The notes under the pieces are model-generated. The model made no database searches and was not told where the DNA came from. It worked only from the letters and a program-made list of their open reading frames with translations. The translations under genes were made by a program, and so were the position numbers. Positions 1 to 11,054 of a stretch of 64,000 nt of DNA are shown in pieces. Each line of letters starts with the position of its first letter. Positions within the stretch are counted from its first letter, which is position 1. The stretch lies in assembly GCF_004801305.1 (NCBI RefSeq), contig NZ_SSOD01000005.1, forward strand, positions 124,001-188,000, read 5' to 3'. This DNA is from Pseudothauera rhizosphaerae. Its GTDB lineage: Bacteria; Pseudomonadota; Gammaproteobacteria; Burkholderiales; Rhodocyclaceae.

Positions 1-86
1 GCGATTTCGACGGGCTGCTGCGCCGCCGCGGTACCGCTGAGCAGGGTCGCAACGCTGAGCAGGAGAGGGAATATAATGCGGATCAT
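1..86 (-). CDS. N-terminus of an exported protein (partial, runs off the window)
   Basis: Only the first 28 codons are present; the gene continues leftwards out of the window. The visible protein begins MIRIIFPLLLSVATLLSG and is a classic signal peptide: a short basic start, a hydrophobic core of about 14 residues and an Ala-Ala-Ala-Gln cleavage region near residue 22. A GGAAG ribosome binding site lies about 8 bases before the ATG. It is divergent from def. In related betaproteobacteria a LysM peptidoglycan-binding protein often sits divergent from def, so that is the best guess, but no LysM sequence is visible here. Confidence 0.6.
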   Translation of the reverse strand, partial: MIRIIFPLLLSVATLLSGTAAAQQPVEI

Positions 87-259
87 CGCTCGCTTCCGGT
101 TGGTGCGGGCCGGGGCAGACCGGTCCGGAACGCAATGAGCCGGACGGGAGTCGAAGCGGCAGATTCCGGCGCCGTTGCGACCCGCATGCCCGGCCCAGCA
201 CGTGGGCATGTCAAAACGCTTGAAATTCTGCACGTAATGTCTTCACCCGGCAAGCATTT

Positions 260-763
260 ATGGCTCTACTACCCATTCTCCGCTATCCCGATCCCCGCCT
301 GCACACCCGCGCCGCCCCCGTTGCCGTGGTGGACGACCACATCCGCAAGCTGGTGCGCGACATGGCCGAAACCATGTACGAGGCACCCGGCATCGGACTC
401 GCGGCGACCCAGGTGAATGTGCACAAGCGGGTGGTGGTGATCGACGTGACCGAAGACAAGTCCGCGCTGATGGCCTTCATCAACCCGGAGATCGTCGAAC
501 GCGCGGGCGAGCAGGTGTGCGAGGAAGGCTGCCTGTCCGTGCCCGGCGTCTACGAGAAGGTGACGCGCGCCGAACGCGTCAAAGTGCGTGCCCTCGATGC
601 CGACGGCAAACCCTTCGAGCTGGAGGCGGAAGGCCTGCTCGCGGTGTGTGTCCAGCACGAAATCGATCACCTGGACGGGAAGGTGTTCGTGGAATACCTG
701 TCGCCGCTCAAGCTCAACCGCATCAAGGCCAAGCTGGTCAAGAAGGCGCGCATCACCGCCTGA
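260..763 (+). CDS. def: Peptide deformylase
   Basis: Removes the formyl group from the N-terminal methionine of new proteins; a cytosolic metalloenzyme. At 167 residues it has the usual length. All three family motifs are intact: GIGLAATQ (residues 44-51), EEGCLSVP with metal ligand Cys91, and QHEIDHLDG with ligands His133 and His137 and catalytic Glu134. The start at 260 gives [14 protein letters not shown], the standard N-terminus of the family. fmt follows 46 bases downstream on the same strand, the common def-fmt pairing that couples formylation and deformylation. Confidence 0.97.
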   Translation: MALLPILRYPDPRLHTRAAPVAVVDDHIRKLVRDMAETMYEAPGIGLAATQVNVHKRVVVIDVTEDKSALMAFINPEIVERAGEQVCEEGCLSVPGVYEKVTRAERVKVRALDADGKPFELEAEGLLAVCVQHEIDHLDGKVFVEYLSPLKLNRIKAKLVKKARITA

Positions 764-809
764 CTCGCCGGTGCCGCCCGGCGCCGACGTTTCCCCGACG
801 AGACTCCCC

Positions 810-1751
810 ATGTCCGAACTCAAGCTTGCCTTCGCCGGCACGCCCGAATTCGCCGCCTGCGCGCTGCGGGCCATCCTCGACGCCGGCTTCCGCGTCGCGC
901 TGGTGCTCACCCAGCCCGACCGCCCCGCCGGGCGCGGCATGAAGCTCACCCCCAGCCCGGTCAAGCAGGTGGCGCTGGAGCACGGCATTCCGGTGGACCA
1001 GCCCGAGCGCCTGCGCACCCCCGAGCAGCGCGCGGCCCTGGCGGCGGCGGCGCCGGACGTGCTGGTGGTGGCCGCCTACGGCCTGCTGCTGCCGCCCGAG
1101 GTGCTGGCCCTGCCGCGCCTGGGCTGCATCAACATCCACGCCTCGCTCCTGCCGCGCTGGCGGGGTGCGGCGCCCATCCACCGCGCCATCGAGGCCGGCG
1201 ATGCCGAGACCGGCATCACCATCATGCAGATGGACGAAGGCCTGGACACCGGTCCCATGCTGCTGGCGAAGCGCATCCCCATCCTGCCCGGGGACACCAC
1301 CGGCAGCCTGCACGACCGTCTCGCCGTCCTCGGCGCCGGGCTGGGGGTGGAGGCCCTGCGGCGCCTGCCGGACGGCCTGCCGGCCACGCCGCAGCCGGCG
1401 GAAGGGGTGACCTACGCCGCCAAGATCGCCAAGGCCGAGGCCGCGCTCGACTGGCGCCGCCCCGCCGTCGAACTGGCGCGGGCGGTGCGTGCCTTCGATC
1501 CGTTTCCGGGCGCCCACGGCACGCTGCGCGATACCGGCGTCAAGGTCTGGCGTGCGGAGGTCGTGGACGGCCCGGGCCTGCCGGGCGAGGTGCTGGCCGC
1601 CGGCGCGGACGGCATCGTGGTGGCCTGCGGCGCGGACGCGCTGCGCCTCGCCGAGCTGCAGCGCGCGGGCAGCAAGCGCATGGCGGCGCGGGAATTTCTC
1701 GCCGGTTTTCCGGTCTCTGTGGGCGACCGCTTCGCACTCGCAGCGGATTGA
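810..1751 (+). CDS. fmt: Methionyl-tRNA formyltransferase
   Basis: Transfers a formyl group from 10-formyl-tetrahydrofolate to the initiator Met-tRNA. The 313-residue protein has the catalytic triad Asn108, His110 and Asp146 (in [15 protein letters not shown] and [10 protein letters not shown]) and a C-terminal tRNA-binding domain from about residue 205. The reading frame is open from 588, but ATG810 gives the family N-terminus [16 protein letters not shown], so the longer form is not used. It is probably co-transcribed with def and htpX. Confidence 0.97.
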   Translation: MSELKLAFAGTPEFAACALRAILDAGFRVALVLTQPDRPAGRGMKLTPSPVKQVALEHGIPVDQPERLRTPEQRAALAAAAPDVLVVAAYGLLLPPEVLALPRLGCINIHASLLPRWRGAAPIHRAIEAGDAETGITIMQMDEGLDTGPMLLAKRIPILPGDTTGSLHDRLAVLGAGLGVEALRRLPDGLPATPQPAEGVTYAAKIAKAEAALDWRRPAVELARAVRAFDPFPGAHGTLRDTGVKVWRAEVVDGPGLPGEVLAAGADGIVVACGADALRLAELQRAGSKRMAAREFLAGFPVSVGDRFALAAD

Positions 1752-1819
1752 AAACCCCCGTTCCGGCCCCAAATGAACGGGACGCTCACCGGAAACAAGG
1801 AAAGGAAGGACACACGCAC

Positions 1820-2662
1820 ATGTACGGCAACTGGATGAAGACCTCCATCCTCATGGCGGGGATCGTGGCCCTGTTCGGCGCGGTCGGCGCGATGATCGGC
1901 GGCCAGCAGGGCATGCTGATCGCGCTGCTGTTCGGCGGCGCCACCAACTTGTGGGCCTACTGGTTCTCCGACAAGATGGTGCTGAAGATGTACAACGCGC
2001 GCCAGGTGGACGCCACCACCTCGCCGTATCTGTACAACATGGTGCGCGAGCTGGCCCACCGGGCCAACCTGCCCATGCCCAAGGTGTACATCATCGACGA
2101 GGCCCAGCCCAACGCCTTCGCCACCGGGCGCAACCCCGAGAACGCCGCGGTGGCGGCCACCACCGGCATCCTGCGCATGCTCTCCGAGCGCGAACTGCGC
2201 GGCGTGATGGCCCACGAGCTGGCCCACGTGAAGCACCGGGACATCCTCATCTCCACCATGTCCGCCACCGTGGCCGGCGCCATCTCCATGCTGGCCCAGT
2301 TCGGCATGTTCTTCGGCGGGCGCGACGGCGAGAACCGCCCGCATCCGGCGCTGCAGATTCTGGTCATGCTGCTCGCTCCGCTGGCGGCGATGATCATCCA
2401 GATGGCCATCTCGCGCACCCGCGAGTTCGGTGCCGACCGGGGCGGTGCGGAGATCTCCGGCGACCCGGAGGCGCTCGCCAGCGCGCTCGCCAAGATCGAG
2501 GCCTACGCCAAGGGCATCCCCATGCACACCGCCGAGGAACACCCGGAGACCGCGCAGATGATGATCATGAACCCGCTCTCCGGCGGCGGCCTGCGCAGCC
2601 TGTTCTCCACCCACCCCTCCACCCAGGAGCGCATCGCCCGGCTGCGCGCGCTGGCGCGCTGA
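1820..2662 (+). CDS. htpX: Protease HtpX (membrane zinc metalloprotease)
   Basis: Inner-membrane M48-family protease that degrades damaged or misfolded membrane proteins. The 280-residue protein has two N-terminal membrane segments (about 8-26 and 32-50), the zinc motif HELAH at 132-136 facing the cytosol, two further hydrophobic segments (about 149-168 and 185-205) and a REFGAD motif whose Glu is the expected third zinc ligand. ATG1820 is preceded by AAGGAAGGA and gives the usual short N-terminus [10 protein letters not shown]. The upstream in-frame codons to 1748 lack homology-type sequence. Confidence 0.95.
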   Translation: MYGNWMKTSILMAGIVALFGAVGAMIGGQQGMLIALLFGGATNLWAYWFSDKMVLKMYNARQVDATTSPYLYNMVRELAHRANLPMPKVYIIDEAQPNAFATGRNPENAAVAATTGILRMLSERELRGVMAHELAHVKHRDILISTMSATVAGAISMLAQFGMFFGGRDGENRPHPALQILVMLLAPLAAMIIQMAISRTREFGADRGGAEISGDPEALASALAKIEAYAKGIPMHTAEEHPETAQMMIMNPLSGGGLRSLFSTHPSTQERIARLRALAR

Positions 2663-2663
2663 G

Positions 2664-2695
2664 CGGGCGGCGGGCCGTTCGGCGGCCCTGCCCGA
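2664..2695 (+). terminator. Possible terminator hairpin after htpX
   Basis: Directly after the htpX stop a GC-rich inverted repeat can fold with GGGCCG pairing to CGGCCC around a TTCGG loop, extended by an outer GGGC/GCCC pair. There is no T-run after it, so intrinsic termination would be weak; it may only protect the 3' end of the transcript. Confidence 0.35.
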
Positions 2696-2781
2696 GCAGT
2701 CGTTTCGCGTGCGGCTGTACCGAGCAGGCGGGCCGGCGTCATGGTTAAATGCGTCCGATCCCACGCCAGCCACCGCCAGCC

Positions 2782-4167
<1,386 letters not shown>

Positions 4168-4171
4168 GCGC

Positions 4172-6280
4172 GTGGAGCCGGTAAGCCAGGGCCTGCTGCC
4201 GCGGCTTGCCGAACGCGCGCGCCGTTCGGTGCGCGCCAAGCTGCTGGCGCTGGTGCTGGCGCCGCTCGCGGTGGGTGTGCCGGTCCTGCTCGGCCTGGTG
4301 TGGACCTGGGGCAACCAGTCCTACCAGCGCCTGCTGACCTACAAGATCAGCTCCGACATGGTCACCGCCCACGAGTATTTCGACCGCGTGCGCATCGGCG
4401 TCGGCCACGAGGTGCAGGCCGCCGCCGAATCGCACCGCCTGGCGCTGCTGCTGCCGCGCCAGGGGCGCGACGCGGAGATGTCGGGGCTGCTCGCCAACCT
4501 GGCGGTGGCGCGCGGGCTGGACTTCCTGCACTTCCTCGACCGGGACGGGCGCATCCTCGCCAGCGCCCACAACGAGTTCGCGCCGGCCGATTCGCGCGTC
4601 GCCTGGCCGGTGGTGGCGGCCGCGCTCGCCGGCCAGGCCCACACCACGGTCGAACGCCTGAGTGCCGACCAGCTCGCCGGGATCGACCCGGCCCTGCGCC
4701 GCCGCGCCCGCCTCGACCTGGTGCCCACCCGCGCCGCCGCGCCCGATCCGCGCAGCTTCGAGGACCGCGGCCTGATCATCCACGCCGCCGCCCCGGTCGC
4801 GGACGCCCAGGGCCGGCCGCTGGGCGTGCTCGAAGGCGGGGTGCTGCTCAACGGCAACCTGGAGATCGTCGACCGCATCAACGCCATCGTATACCGCGAC
4901 GGCTCGCTGCCCCTGGGCAGCCGCGGCACGGCGACGCTCTTCCTCGACGACGTGCGCATCGCCACCAACGTGCGCCTGTTCGAGGGCAAGCGCGCGCTCG
5001 GCACGCGGGTCTCCGCCGCGGTGCGCGAGCACGTGCTGGGGCGCGGCGAGACCTGGCTGGGCACGGCCTTCGTGGTCACCGACGACTACGTGTCGGGCTA
5101 CGAGCCGGTGCTCGACGGACGCGGCGCGCGGGTCGGCATGCTCTACGTCGGCTTCCTCGAAGAACCCTTCCGCAACGCCATGCGCTTCGCCCTGGGCGCG
5201 CTGTTCGTGCTCTTCGCCGTGCTCTCCGGGTTGGGCACGGTGCTGTCCCTGCGCTGGGCGCGCAGCGTGTTCCAGCCCATCGAGCGCATGAACGCGGTGA
5301 TCCAGCGCGCCCGCCAGGGCGAGGCCGGCGCGCGCGTGGGCGAGGTCGCCAGCCGTGACGAACTGGGCCGCCTGGCCGGCGAGTTCGATCACCTGCTCGA
5401 CACCCTGGCCGCCCGGCGGGAGGAACTGCAGCGCTGGGGCGAGGAACTGGACGCCAAGGTGGCCGAGCGCACGCGGGAGCTGTCGGAGGCCAACGCCCAT
5501 CTGCGCCACGCCCAGCAGCAACTGGTGATGAACGAGAAGCTGGCCGCCATCGGCGAGCTGACCGCCGGTGTCGCCCACGAGATCAACAACCCGGTGGCGG
5601 TGATCCAGGGCAACCTGGACGTGCTGCGCGACGTGCTGGGCGAAGCGGCCGACCCGGTGCGCGGCGAAATCCGCCTGATCCACCAGCAGGCCGACCGCAT
5701 CCGCCAGATCGTCACCAAGCTGCTGCAGTTCGCCCGCCCCGGCGACTTTGCCGGCTACGTGGAGGCCGTGGACGTCAACGCCGTGCTGGCCGACTGCCTG
5801 CTGCTCACCCAGCACAACCTGGACCGGCGCAGCGTGGCCGTCGAACAGCGGCTGGAGGCCACGCTGCCGGTGGAGATCAACCGCAGCGAGTTGCAGCAGG
5901 TGCTGATCAACCTCATCGTCAATGCCATCCAGGCCATGCCGGACGGCGGCACGCTGACCCTGGCGAGCGAGAACTGGCTGGAGCACGACCAGCCCATGGG
6001 CGTGGTGCTGCGCGTGCGCGACACCGGCCACGGCATCGCGCCGGAGAACCTGTCCAGCATCTTCGACCCCTTCTTCACCACCAAACGCGGCAGCGGGACC
6101 GGCCTGGGCCTGTCCATCAGCTACACCATCGTCGAGCGCTACGGCGGGCACATCGAGGTGGACAGCCGGCCGGGCGAGGGCGCGGAGTTCGCCGTGCGCC
6201 TGCGCTGCGAGCCGATTTACGACGACGCGCCCGAAGCGCCGCACTTCGCCCGCCGCTGGGACATCGCCGGCAAGATCTAG
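4172..6280 (+). CDS. Sensor histidine kinase with large periplasmic (Cache-like) domain
   Basis: Partner of the preceding regulator. The 702-residue protein has a membrane segment at about 23-44, a periplasmic region of about 290 residues that looks like a double Cache domain, a second membrane segment at about 338-360, a HAMP-like linker and coiled coil, then HisKA with phosphoacceptor His469 (GVAHEINNP) and an ATPase domain with N-box Asn584, DTGHGI from Asp617 and GSGTGLGLS near 640. It starts at GTG4172; the ATG at 4164 is out of frame and closes at once. The ligand cannot be read from sequence. Its position before the formate dehydrogenase operon suggests it senses formate or a related small acid or redox cue. 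Confidence 0.9.
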   Translation: MEPVSQGLLPRLAERARRSVRAKLLALVLAPLAVGVPVLLGLVWTWGNQSYQRLLTYKISSDMVTAHEYFDRVRIGVGHEVQAAAESHRLALLLPRQGRDAEMSGLLANLAVARGLDFLHFLDRDGRILASAHNEFAPADSRVAWPVVAAALAGQAHTTVERLSADQLAGIDPALRRRARLDLVPTRAAAPDPRSFEDRGLIIHAAAPVADAQGRPLGVLEGGVLLNGNLEIVDRINAIVYRDGSLPLGSRGTATLFLDDVRIATNVRLFEGKRALGTRVSAAVREHVLGRGETWLGTAFVVTDDYVSGYEPVLDGRGARVGMLYVGFLEEPFRNAMRFALGALFVLFAVLSGLGTVLSLRWARSVFQPIERMNAVIQRARQGEAGARVGEVASRDELGRLAGEFDHLLDTLAARREELQRWGEELDAKVAERTRELSEANAHLRHAQQQLVMNEKLAAIGELTAGVAHEINNPVAVIQGNLDVLRDVLGEAADPVRGEIRLIHQQADRIRQIVTKLLQFARPGDFAGYVEAVDVNAVLADCLLLTQHNLDRRSVAVEQRLEATLPVEINRSELQQVLINLIVNAIQAMPDGGTLTLASENWLEHDQPMGVVLRVRDTGHGIAPENLSSIFDPFFTTKRGSGTGLGLSISYTIVERYGGHIEVDSRPGEGAEFAVRLRCEPIYDDAPEAPHFARRWDIAGKI

Positions 6281-6294
6281 GCACCCGCCGGATT

Positions 6295-6329
6295 GGGACA
6301 ATATGTCCCGCCATCGGACAGAAAGTCCC
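6295..6329. promoter_or_regulatory. Paired upstream activator sites for the fdn promoter
   Basis: Two similar inverted repeats lie 15 bases after the kinase gene. Site 1 (6295-6309) reads GGGACAATATGTCCC, perfect 6-base arms around a 3-base centre. Site 2 (6315-6329) reads CGGACAGAAAGTCCC with GGAC/GTCC arms. The centres are 20 bases apart, about two helical turns, and lie about 80-110 bases upstream of the predicted start point, the usual place for enhancer-binding proteins. A further half-site TGTCCC occurs at 6416-6421. The neighbouring NtrC-type regulator is the obvious candidate to bind (inference). Confidence 0.65.
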
Positions 6330-6384
6330 ATGCCGGGAATCGGGTAGCATCACCAAGTCCCTGTTACAGAAACTATTTCTCTTC

Positions 6385-6400
6385 TGGTATGTCTTTTGCG
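6385..6400 (+). promoter_or_regulatory. Sigma54 (-24/-12) promoter of the formate dehydrogenase operon
   Basis: The sequence TGGTATGTCTTTTGCG fits the sigma54 consensus TGGCACG-N4-TTGCW: the invariant GG is at 6386-6387 and the invariant GC at 6398-6399 with exactly 10 bases between. Transcription would begin near 6410, about 40 bases before the fdnG ATG. The location directly downstream of a sigma54 activator and kinase, and directly upstream of fdnG, supports it. Confidence 0.75.
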
Positions 6401-6448
6401 GTACGACAGCCGTTTTGTCCCATAACCAAAAGCGAAGGGGGAGAGACC

Positions 6449-9400
6449 ATGCACGTCTCCAGACGCGGATTCTTCAAGGTCTGCGCCGCGGGCATGACGG
6501 GCTCCAGCCTGGCCACGATGGGCTTCGCGCCCACCGCGGTGCTGGCCGAAGTCCGCCAGTACAAGCTCGCGCACGCGACCGAAACGCGCAGCATCTGTCC
6601 GTATTGCTCGGTCAGTTGCGGCACCCTGGTGTATTCGATGGGCGACAAGTCCAGGAACGCCAAGGCGCGCATCTTCCACATCGAAGGCGACCCGGACAAC
6701 CCGGTCAACCGCGGCAGCCTCTGTCCGAAGGGCGCCGGCCTGCTGGACATGGTCCACAGCCCGCTGCGCCTGACCCATCCGGAAGTGCGCGAACCCGGTT
6801 CCAACCAGTGGAAGCGCATCTCCTGGGATGAAGCCTTCGACCGCATCGCGCGGCACATGAAGGCCGACCGCGACGCCAACTTCGTCGACAAGAACGACGC
6901 CGGTCTCACGGTCAACCGCTGGACCACCACCGGATTCCTCGCCAGCTCGGCTGCTTCGAACGAACCGTCCTACCTGTCGATCAAGGTCATGCGCGCCCTG
7001 GGCGTGGTGGCCATCGACACCCAGGCGCGCATCTGACACGCTCCCACGGTAGCCAGTCTGGCTCCGACCTTCGGGCGTGGTTCGATGACCAACCACTGGG
7101 TGGACATCAAGAACGCCGACCTCGTCCTGATCATGGGTGGCAACGCCGCGGAAGCGCACATCTGCGGCTTCAAGTGGGTGCAGGAGGCCAAGCACGTCCG
7201 CCGCGCCAAGCTCGTGGTCGTGGACCCGCGCTTCACCCGTTCGGCCGCCGTTGCCGACTTCTACGCGCCGATCCGCGCGGGCACCGACATCGCCTTCCTC
7301 GCCGGGGTGATCAACTACCTGCTGGAAAACGACAAGCTCCAGCATGAGTACGTCAACGCCTACACCAACGCCGCCTTCCTGATCGATCCGGACTACGGCT
7401 TCGAGGACGGCCTGTTCACCGGCTACAACGCCGAGAAGCGCAGCTACGACAAGGCCACCTGGCGCTACCAGATGGGCGAGGACGGCTTCGCCAAGGTCGA
7501 TCCCACGCTGCAGGACCCGAACTGCGTCTTCCAGTTGATGAAGAAGCACTTCGCGCGCTACGACGCGGACGCGGTCAGCAACATCACCGGCACGCCGAAG
7601 GACGCCTTCCTGAAGGTCTGCGAGATGATCGCCGAATGCTCGGCGCCCGACCGCGTGATGACCATCCTCTACGCGCTGGGCTGGACGCAGCACTCGGTGG
7701 GTTCGCAGAACATCCGCACCATGGCGATGATCCAGCTCCTGCTGGGCAACATGGGCATGCCGGGGGGCGGCATCAACGCCCTGCGCGGCCACGCCAACGT
7801 GCAGGGCGTGACCGACATGTGCCCCTTCACCGCCAACCTGCCGGGCTACCTGTCCGCGCCCACGGAGCGGGACGCCACCGCCGAAGCCTACGTCGCGGCG
7901 CGTACCACCAAGCCGCTGCGGCCCGGCCAGATGAACTTCTACGGCAACTTCCCGAAGTGGTGGGTGAGCCTGATGAAGACCTGGTACGGCGACGCGGCCA
8001 CCGCGGAGAACGGCTGGGCCTACGACTGGCTGCCCAAGCCGGACGGCTCCTACGACGTGCTGGCCATGTTCGAGCGCATGCACCAGGGCCGCATGAACGG
8101 CTTCTTCTGCCAGGGCTTCAACCCGCTCGCCTCGGTGGCCCACAAGGGCAAGGTCTCGGCCGCGCTCGCCAAGCTCAAGTACCTGGTGGTAATGGACCCG
8201 CTGGCCACCGACACCTCCGAGTTCTGGAAGAACTACGGCGAGTACAACGACGTGGACCCGCGCCAGATCCAGACCGAGGTGTTCCGCCTGCCGGCCGAGC
8301 TGTTCGCCGAGCACGAGGGCAGCTTCACCAACTCCGGCCGCGTCATCCAGTGGCACTGGAAGGCCGCGGACGGTCCGGGCGAGACGCGCGGCGACCTGGA
8401 GATCATCGCGCAGCTCTACACCCGCCTGCGCGACCTCTACGCCAAGGAAGGCGGCGCGCTGCCCGATCCGGTGCTCAACCTGACCTGGCCCTACCGCCAG
8501 CCTACCAGGCCGTCCGCCGACGAAGTGGCGCGCGAAGTCAGCGGCCGCGCGCTGCGCGACCTCACCGACGCCGCCGGCAACGTGGTGGTCAAGGCCGGCG
8601 ATCAGCTCGCGGGCTTCGCCCAGTTGCGCGACGACGGCTCTACCGCCAGCGGCAACTGGATCTATTGCGGCTCGTACTCCCAGGCCGGCAACCTCACCGC
8701 GCGGCGCGACAACTCCGACCCGTCCGGCCTCGGCCAGACGCTCAACTGGGGCTTCGCGTGGCCGGCCAACCGGCGCATCATCTACAACCGCGCGTCCTGC
8801 GATCCGAGCGGCAAGCCGTGGGACCCCAAGCGCGCCCTGCTGCGCTGGACCGGAACCGCGTGGGGCGGCAACGACGTGCCGGACATGCGGCCCAACGCCG
8901 CACCGGAAGAAGGCGTCGGCCCCTTCATCATGAACGCGGAAGGGGTGGCGCGGCTGTTCGCCCCGGGCATGATCGAAGGGCCTTTCCCCGAGCACTACGA
9001 GCCCTTCGAGACGCCGCTGGCACGCAACCCGCTGCACCCGGACAAGCCGGAAGTCACCAGCAACCCGGCGGCCCGCGTGTACAAGGGCGACATGGAACTG
9101 TTCGGCAAGGCCGACGAGTTCCCCTACGTGGCCACCACCTACCGCCTCGCGGAGCACTTCCACTTCTGGACCAAGACCTCGGTGATCAACGCGGTTCTCC
9201 AGCCGGAGCACTTCGTCGAAATCTCCGAAGAACTGGCCGCGGAGAAGGGCATCGGCAAGGGCGACGTGGTCAAGGTGCGCTCCAACCGCGGCGAGATCAA
9301 GGCCGTGGCGGTGGTCACCAAGCGTATCCCCGTGCTCCAGGTGGACGGCCGCAAGGTCCACACGGTGGGCATCCCGCTGCACTACGGCTTCAAGGGTGAG

Positions 9401-9505
9401 ACCAAGCCTGGTTACATCACCAACACCCTGACGCCGTTCGTGGGCGACGCCAACAGCCAGACGCCGGAATACAAGGCGTTCCTGGTGGACATCGAAAAGG
9501 CATAG
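6449..9505 (+). CDS. fdnG: Formate dehydrogenase-N/O alpha subunit, selenocysteine-containing
   Basis: Catalytic molybdenum (bis-MGD) subunit that oxidises formate to CO2 in the periplasm. The 1018-residue protein has a twin-arginine signal (SRRGFFK, residues 4-10), a 4Fe-4S site made by Cys50, Cys53, Cys57 and Cys92, and a UGA at 7034-7036 read as Sec196, followed by His197. E. coli FdnG has the same cluster spacing and Sec196. The frame is identical on both sides of the UGA, and the conserved sequence [20 protein letters not shown] runs straight through it. A SECIS-like hairpin follows the UGA. ATG6449 has a GGGGGAGAG ribosome binding site. Read without recoding the gene would appear as two ORFs split at 7036; it is intact. 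Confidence 0.96.
7034..7066 (+). promoter_or_regulatory. Selenocysteine UGA codon with SECIS hairpin
   Basis: The UGA (7034-7036) is followed, after about 10 bases, by a hairpin: CGG (7047-7049), a single bulged U (7050), AGCC (7051-7054), loop AGUCU (7055-7059), GGCU (7060-7063) and CCG (7064-7066). The bulged U and the GU-containing apical loop at this distance are the features recognised by SelB in the E. coli formate dehydrogenase SECIS. selB and selC are encoded in the same window. Confidence 0.88.
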
Positions 9506-9515
9506 GGAGGCTCGC

Positions 9516-10421
9516 ATGGCACTGCAATCGCTCGACATCGCGCGGCGCTCGGCGACCACCACCGAGGCGCCGCAGGTCCGCCACACCGAAGAGGTCGCCA
9601 AGCTCATCGACGTGTCCGCCTGCATCGGCTGCAAGGCCTGCCAGGCGGCCTGCATGGAGTGGAACGACATCCGCCCGGAAGTGGGTCACAACGTCGGCAT
9701 CTACGACAACCCGCAGGACCTGGACGACAAGACCTGGACCCTGATGCGCTTCACCGAGGTGGAGGAGCACGGCAAGCTCGAATGGCTCATCCGCAAGGAC
9801 GGCTGCATGCACTGCGCCGACCCCGGCTGCCTGAAGGCCTGCCCCTCCCCCGGCGCCATCATCCAGTACGCCAACGGGATCGTGGATTTCCACCAGGAGA
9901 ACTGCATCGGCTGCGGCTACTGCGTCACCGGCTGCCCCTTCAACGTGCCGCGCATCTCCAAGACGGACAGCAAGGCCTACAAGTGCTCGCTGTGCTCCGA
10001 CCGGGTCGCGGTGGGCCAGGCGCCGGCCTGTGCCAAGGCCTGTCCCACCGGCGCGATCAAGTTCGGCGCCAAGGAAGACATGGTCCATTACGCCGAAGAC
10101 CGCATCGTCGACCTCAAGGAGCGTGGCTACCGGAACGCCGGCCTGTACGACCCGCAAGGGGTAGGCGGCACCCACGTCATGTACGTACTGCACCACGCCG
10201 ACCGGCCCTCGCTGTACGCCGGCTTGCCGGACAACCCGCAGATCAGCCCCATGGTGTCCCTGTGGAAGGGCATCGCCAAGCCGCTGGCCATGGTCGCTCT
10301 GGGCGCCACGGCACTCGGCAGCCTGTTCCACTACGTCATGAAAGGCCCCAACGAAGTCTCCAAGGAACTGGAAGACGAGATGGACAAGGAAGCGGCCCTG
10401 GAGAAGGAGGACGCCAAATGA
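9516..10421 (+). CDS. fdnH: Formate dehydrogenase iron-sulfur (beta) subunit
   Basis: Carries electrons from the alpha subunit to the membrane cytochrome. The 301 residues contain four ferredoxin-type cysteine groups ([42 protein letters not shown] with CAKAC), as expected for four 4Fe-4S clusters, and one C-terminal membrane segment at about 250-270 that anchors it facing the periplasm. A GGGAGG ribosome binding site overlaps the fdnG stop region, 10 bases before the start. The length is close to E. coli FdnH. It is exported with FdnG through the Tat signal of the alpha subunit (family knowledge). Confidence 0.95.
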   Translation: MALQSLDIARRSATTTEAPQVRHTEEVAKLIDVSACIGCKACQAACMEWNDIRPEVGHNVGIYDNPQDLDDKTWTLMRFTEVEEHGKLEWLIRKDGCMHCADPGCLKACPSPGAIIQYANGIVDFHQENCIGCGYCVTGCPFNVPRISKTDSKAYKCSLCSDRVAVGQAPACAKACPTGAIKFGAKEDMVHYAEDRIVDLKERGYRNAGLYDPQGVGGTHVMYVLHHADRPSLYAGLPDNPQISPMVSLWKGIAKPLAMVALGATALGSLFHYVMKGPNEVSKELEDEMDKEAALEKEDAK

Positions 10422-11041
10422 TCCGCAATCCGCGCGACCTGCAACGCTACACGGCGTCCGAGCGGGCCAACCACTGGGTGCTGGGCATCTGCTTCATCCT
10501 GCTGGGCCTCTCGGGCCTCGCCTTCTTCCATCCGGCCTTCTTCCCGCTGGTGAATCTCTTCGGCGGCGGCACCTGGGCGCGCATCCTGCATCCGTGGATC
10601 GGCGTGATCATGGCCCTGTTCTTCCTCGTCATGTTCATCCGCTTCGCGCGCCTGAACCTGATGGGGCCGGTGGACTGGGACTGGCTGTCCAAGGTCGGCA
10701 AGATGGTGGACGGCGACGACCACGACATGCCCGAGCAGGGCAAGTACAACGGCGGCCAGAAGCTGTTGTTCTGGGGGCTCGCCCTCAGCATGCTGCTGCT
10801 CGCCGCCTCCGGCGTGGTCATGTGGCGCGCCTGGTTCAGCTTCCCGGTGGAGGTGGTGCGCGTCGCGATGGTGGTGCATGCGGCCACCGGAGCCTTCATG
10901 ATCGGCCTGATCTTCGTGCACGTGTACGCCGCCATCTGGACCCGCGGCACCATCCGCGCCATGCTGTACGGCACCGTCACCCGCGCCTGGGCCAAGCAGC
11001 ACCACCGCGGCTGGTACCGGCAGGTGACCGGCAAGAACTAG
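10418..11041 (+). CDS. fdnI: Formate dehydrogenase cytochrome b556 (gamma) subunit
   Basis: Inner-membrane cytochrome that passes electrons from formate oxidation to quinone. The 207 residues form four membrane segments. His19, His58, His154 and His168 match the heme b ligands of E. coli FdnI (18, 57, 155, 169). The ATG overlaps the fdnH stop (ATGA) and follows a GGAGAAGGAGG ribosome binding site, so the two genes are translationally coupled. The frame is open far upstream inside fdnH, but only this start gives the family N-terminus [20 protein letters not shown]. Confidence 0.95.
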   Translation: MIRNPRDLQRYTASERANHWVLGICFILLGLSGLAFFHPAFFPLVNLFGGGTWARILHPWIGVIMALFFLVMFIRFARLNLMGPVDWDWLSKVGKMVDGDDHDMPEQGKYNGGQKLLFWGLALSMLLLAASGVVMWRAWFSFPVEVVRVAMVVHAATGAFMIGLIFVHVYAAIWTRGTIRAMLYGTVTRAWAKQHHRGWYRQVTGKN

Positions 11042-11054
11042 GTCACGAGGCATG

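Noticed and set aside
220-240. Promoter for def (TTGAAA and TAATGT)
   Set aside because: The two boxes are only 9 bases apart, and no alternative pair with a 16-18 base spacer was found.
135-416. 93-residue plus-strand ORF overlapping the start of def
   Set aside because: It is out of frame with def, Pro/Thr/Ala-rich without a domain, and overlaps the conserved def N-terminus.
7034-7036. Stop codon splitting fdnG into two ORFs, suggesting a pseudogene or sequencing error
   Set aside because: The position equals Sec196 of FdnG, a SECIS-like hairpin follows, the frame is unchanged and selA/selB/selC are present, so the TGA is read as selenocysteine.
6350-9670. 1106-residue open frame on the minus strand
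   Set aside because: It lies exactly antisense to fdnG, has low-complexity His/Arg/Val/Gly-rich content and no recognisable domain; a typical shadow of high-GC coding sequence.
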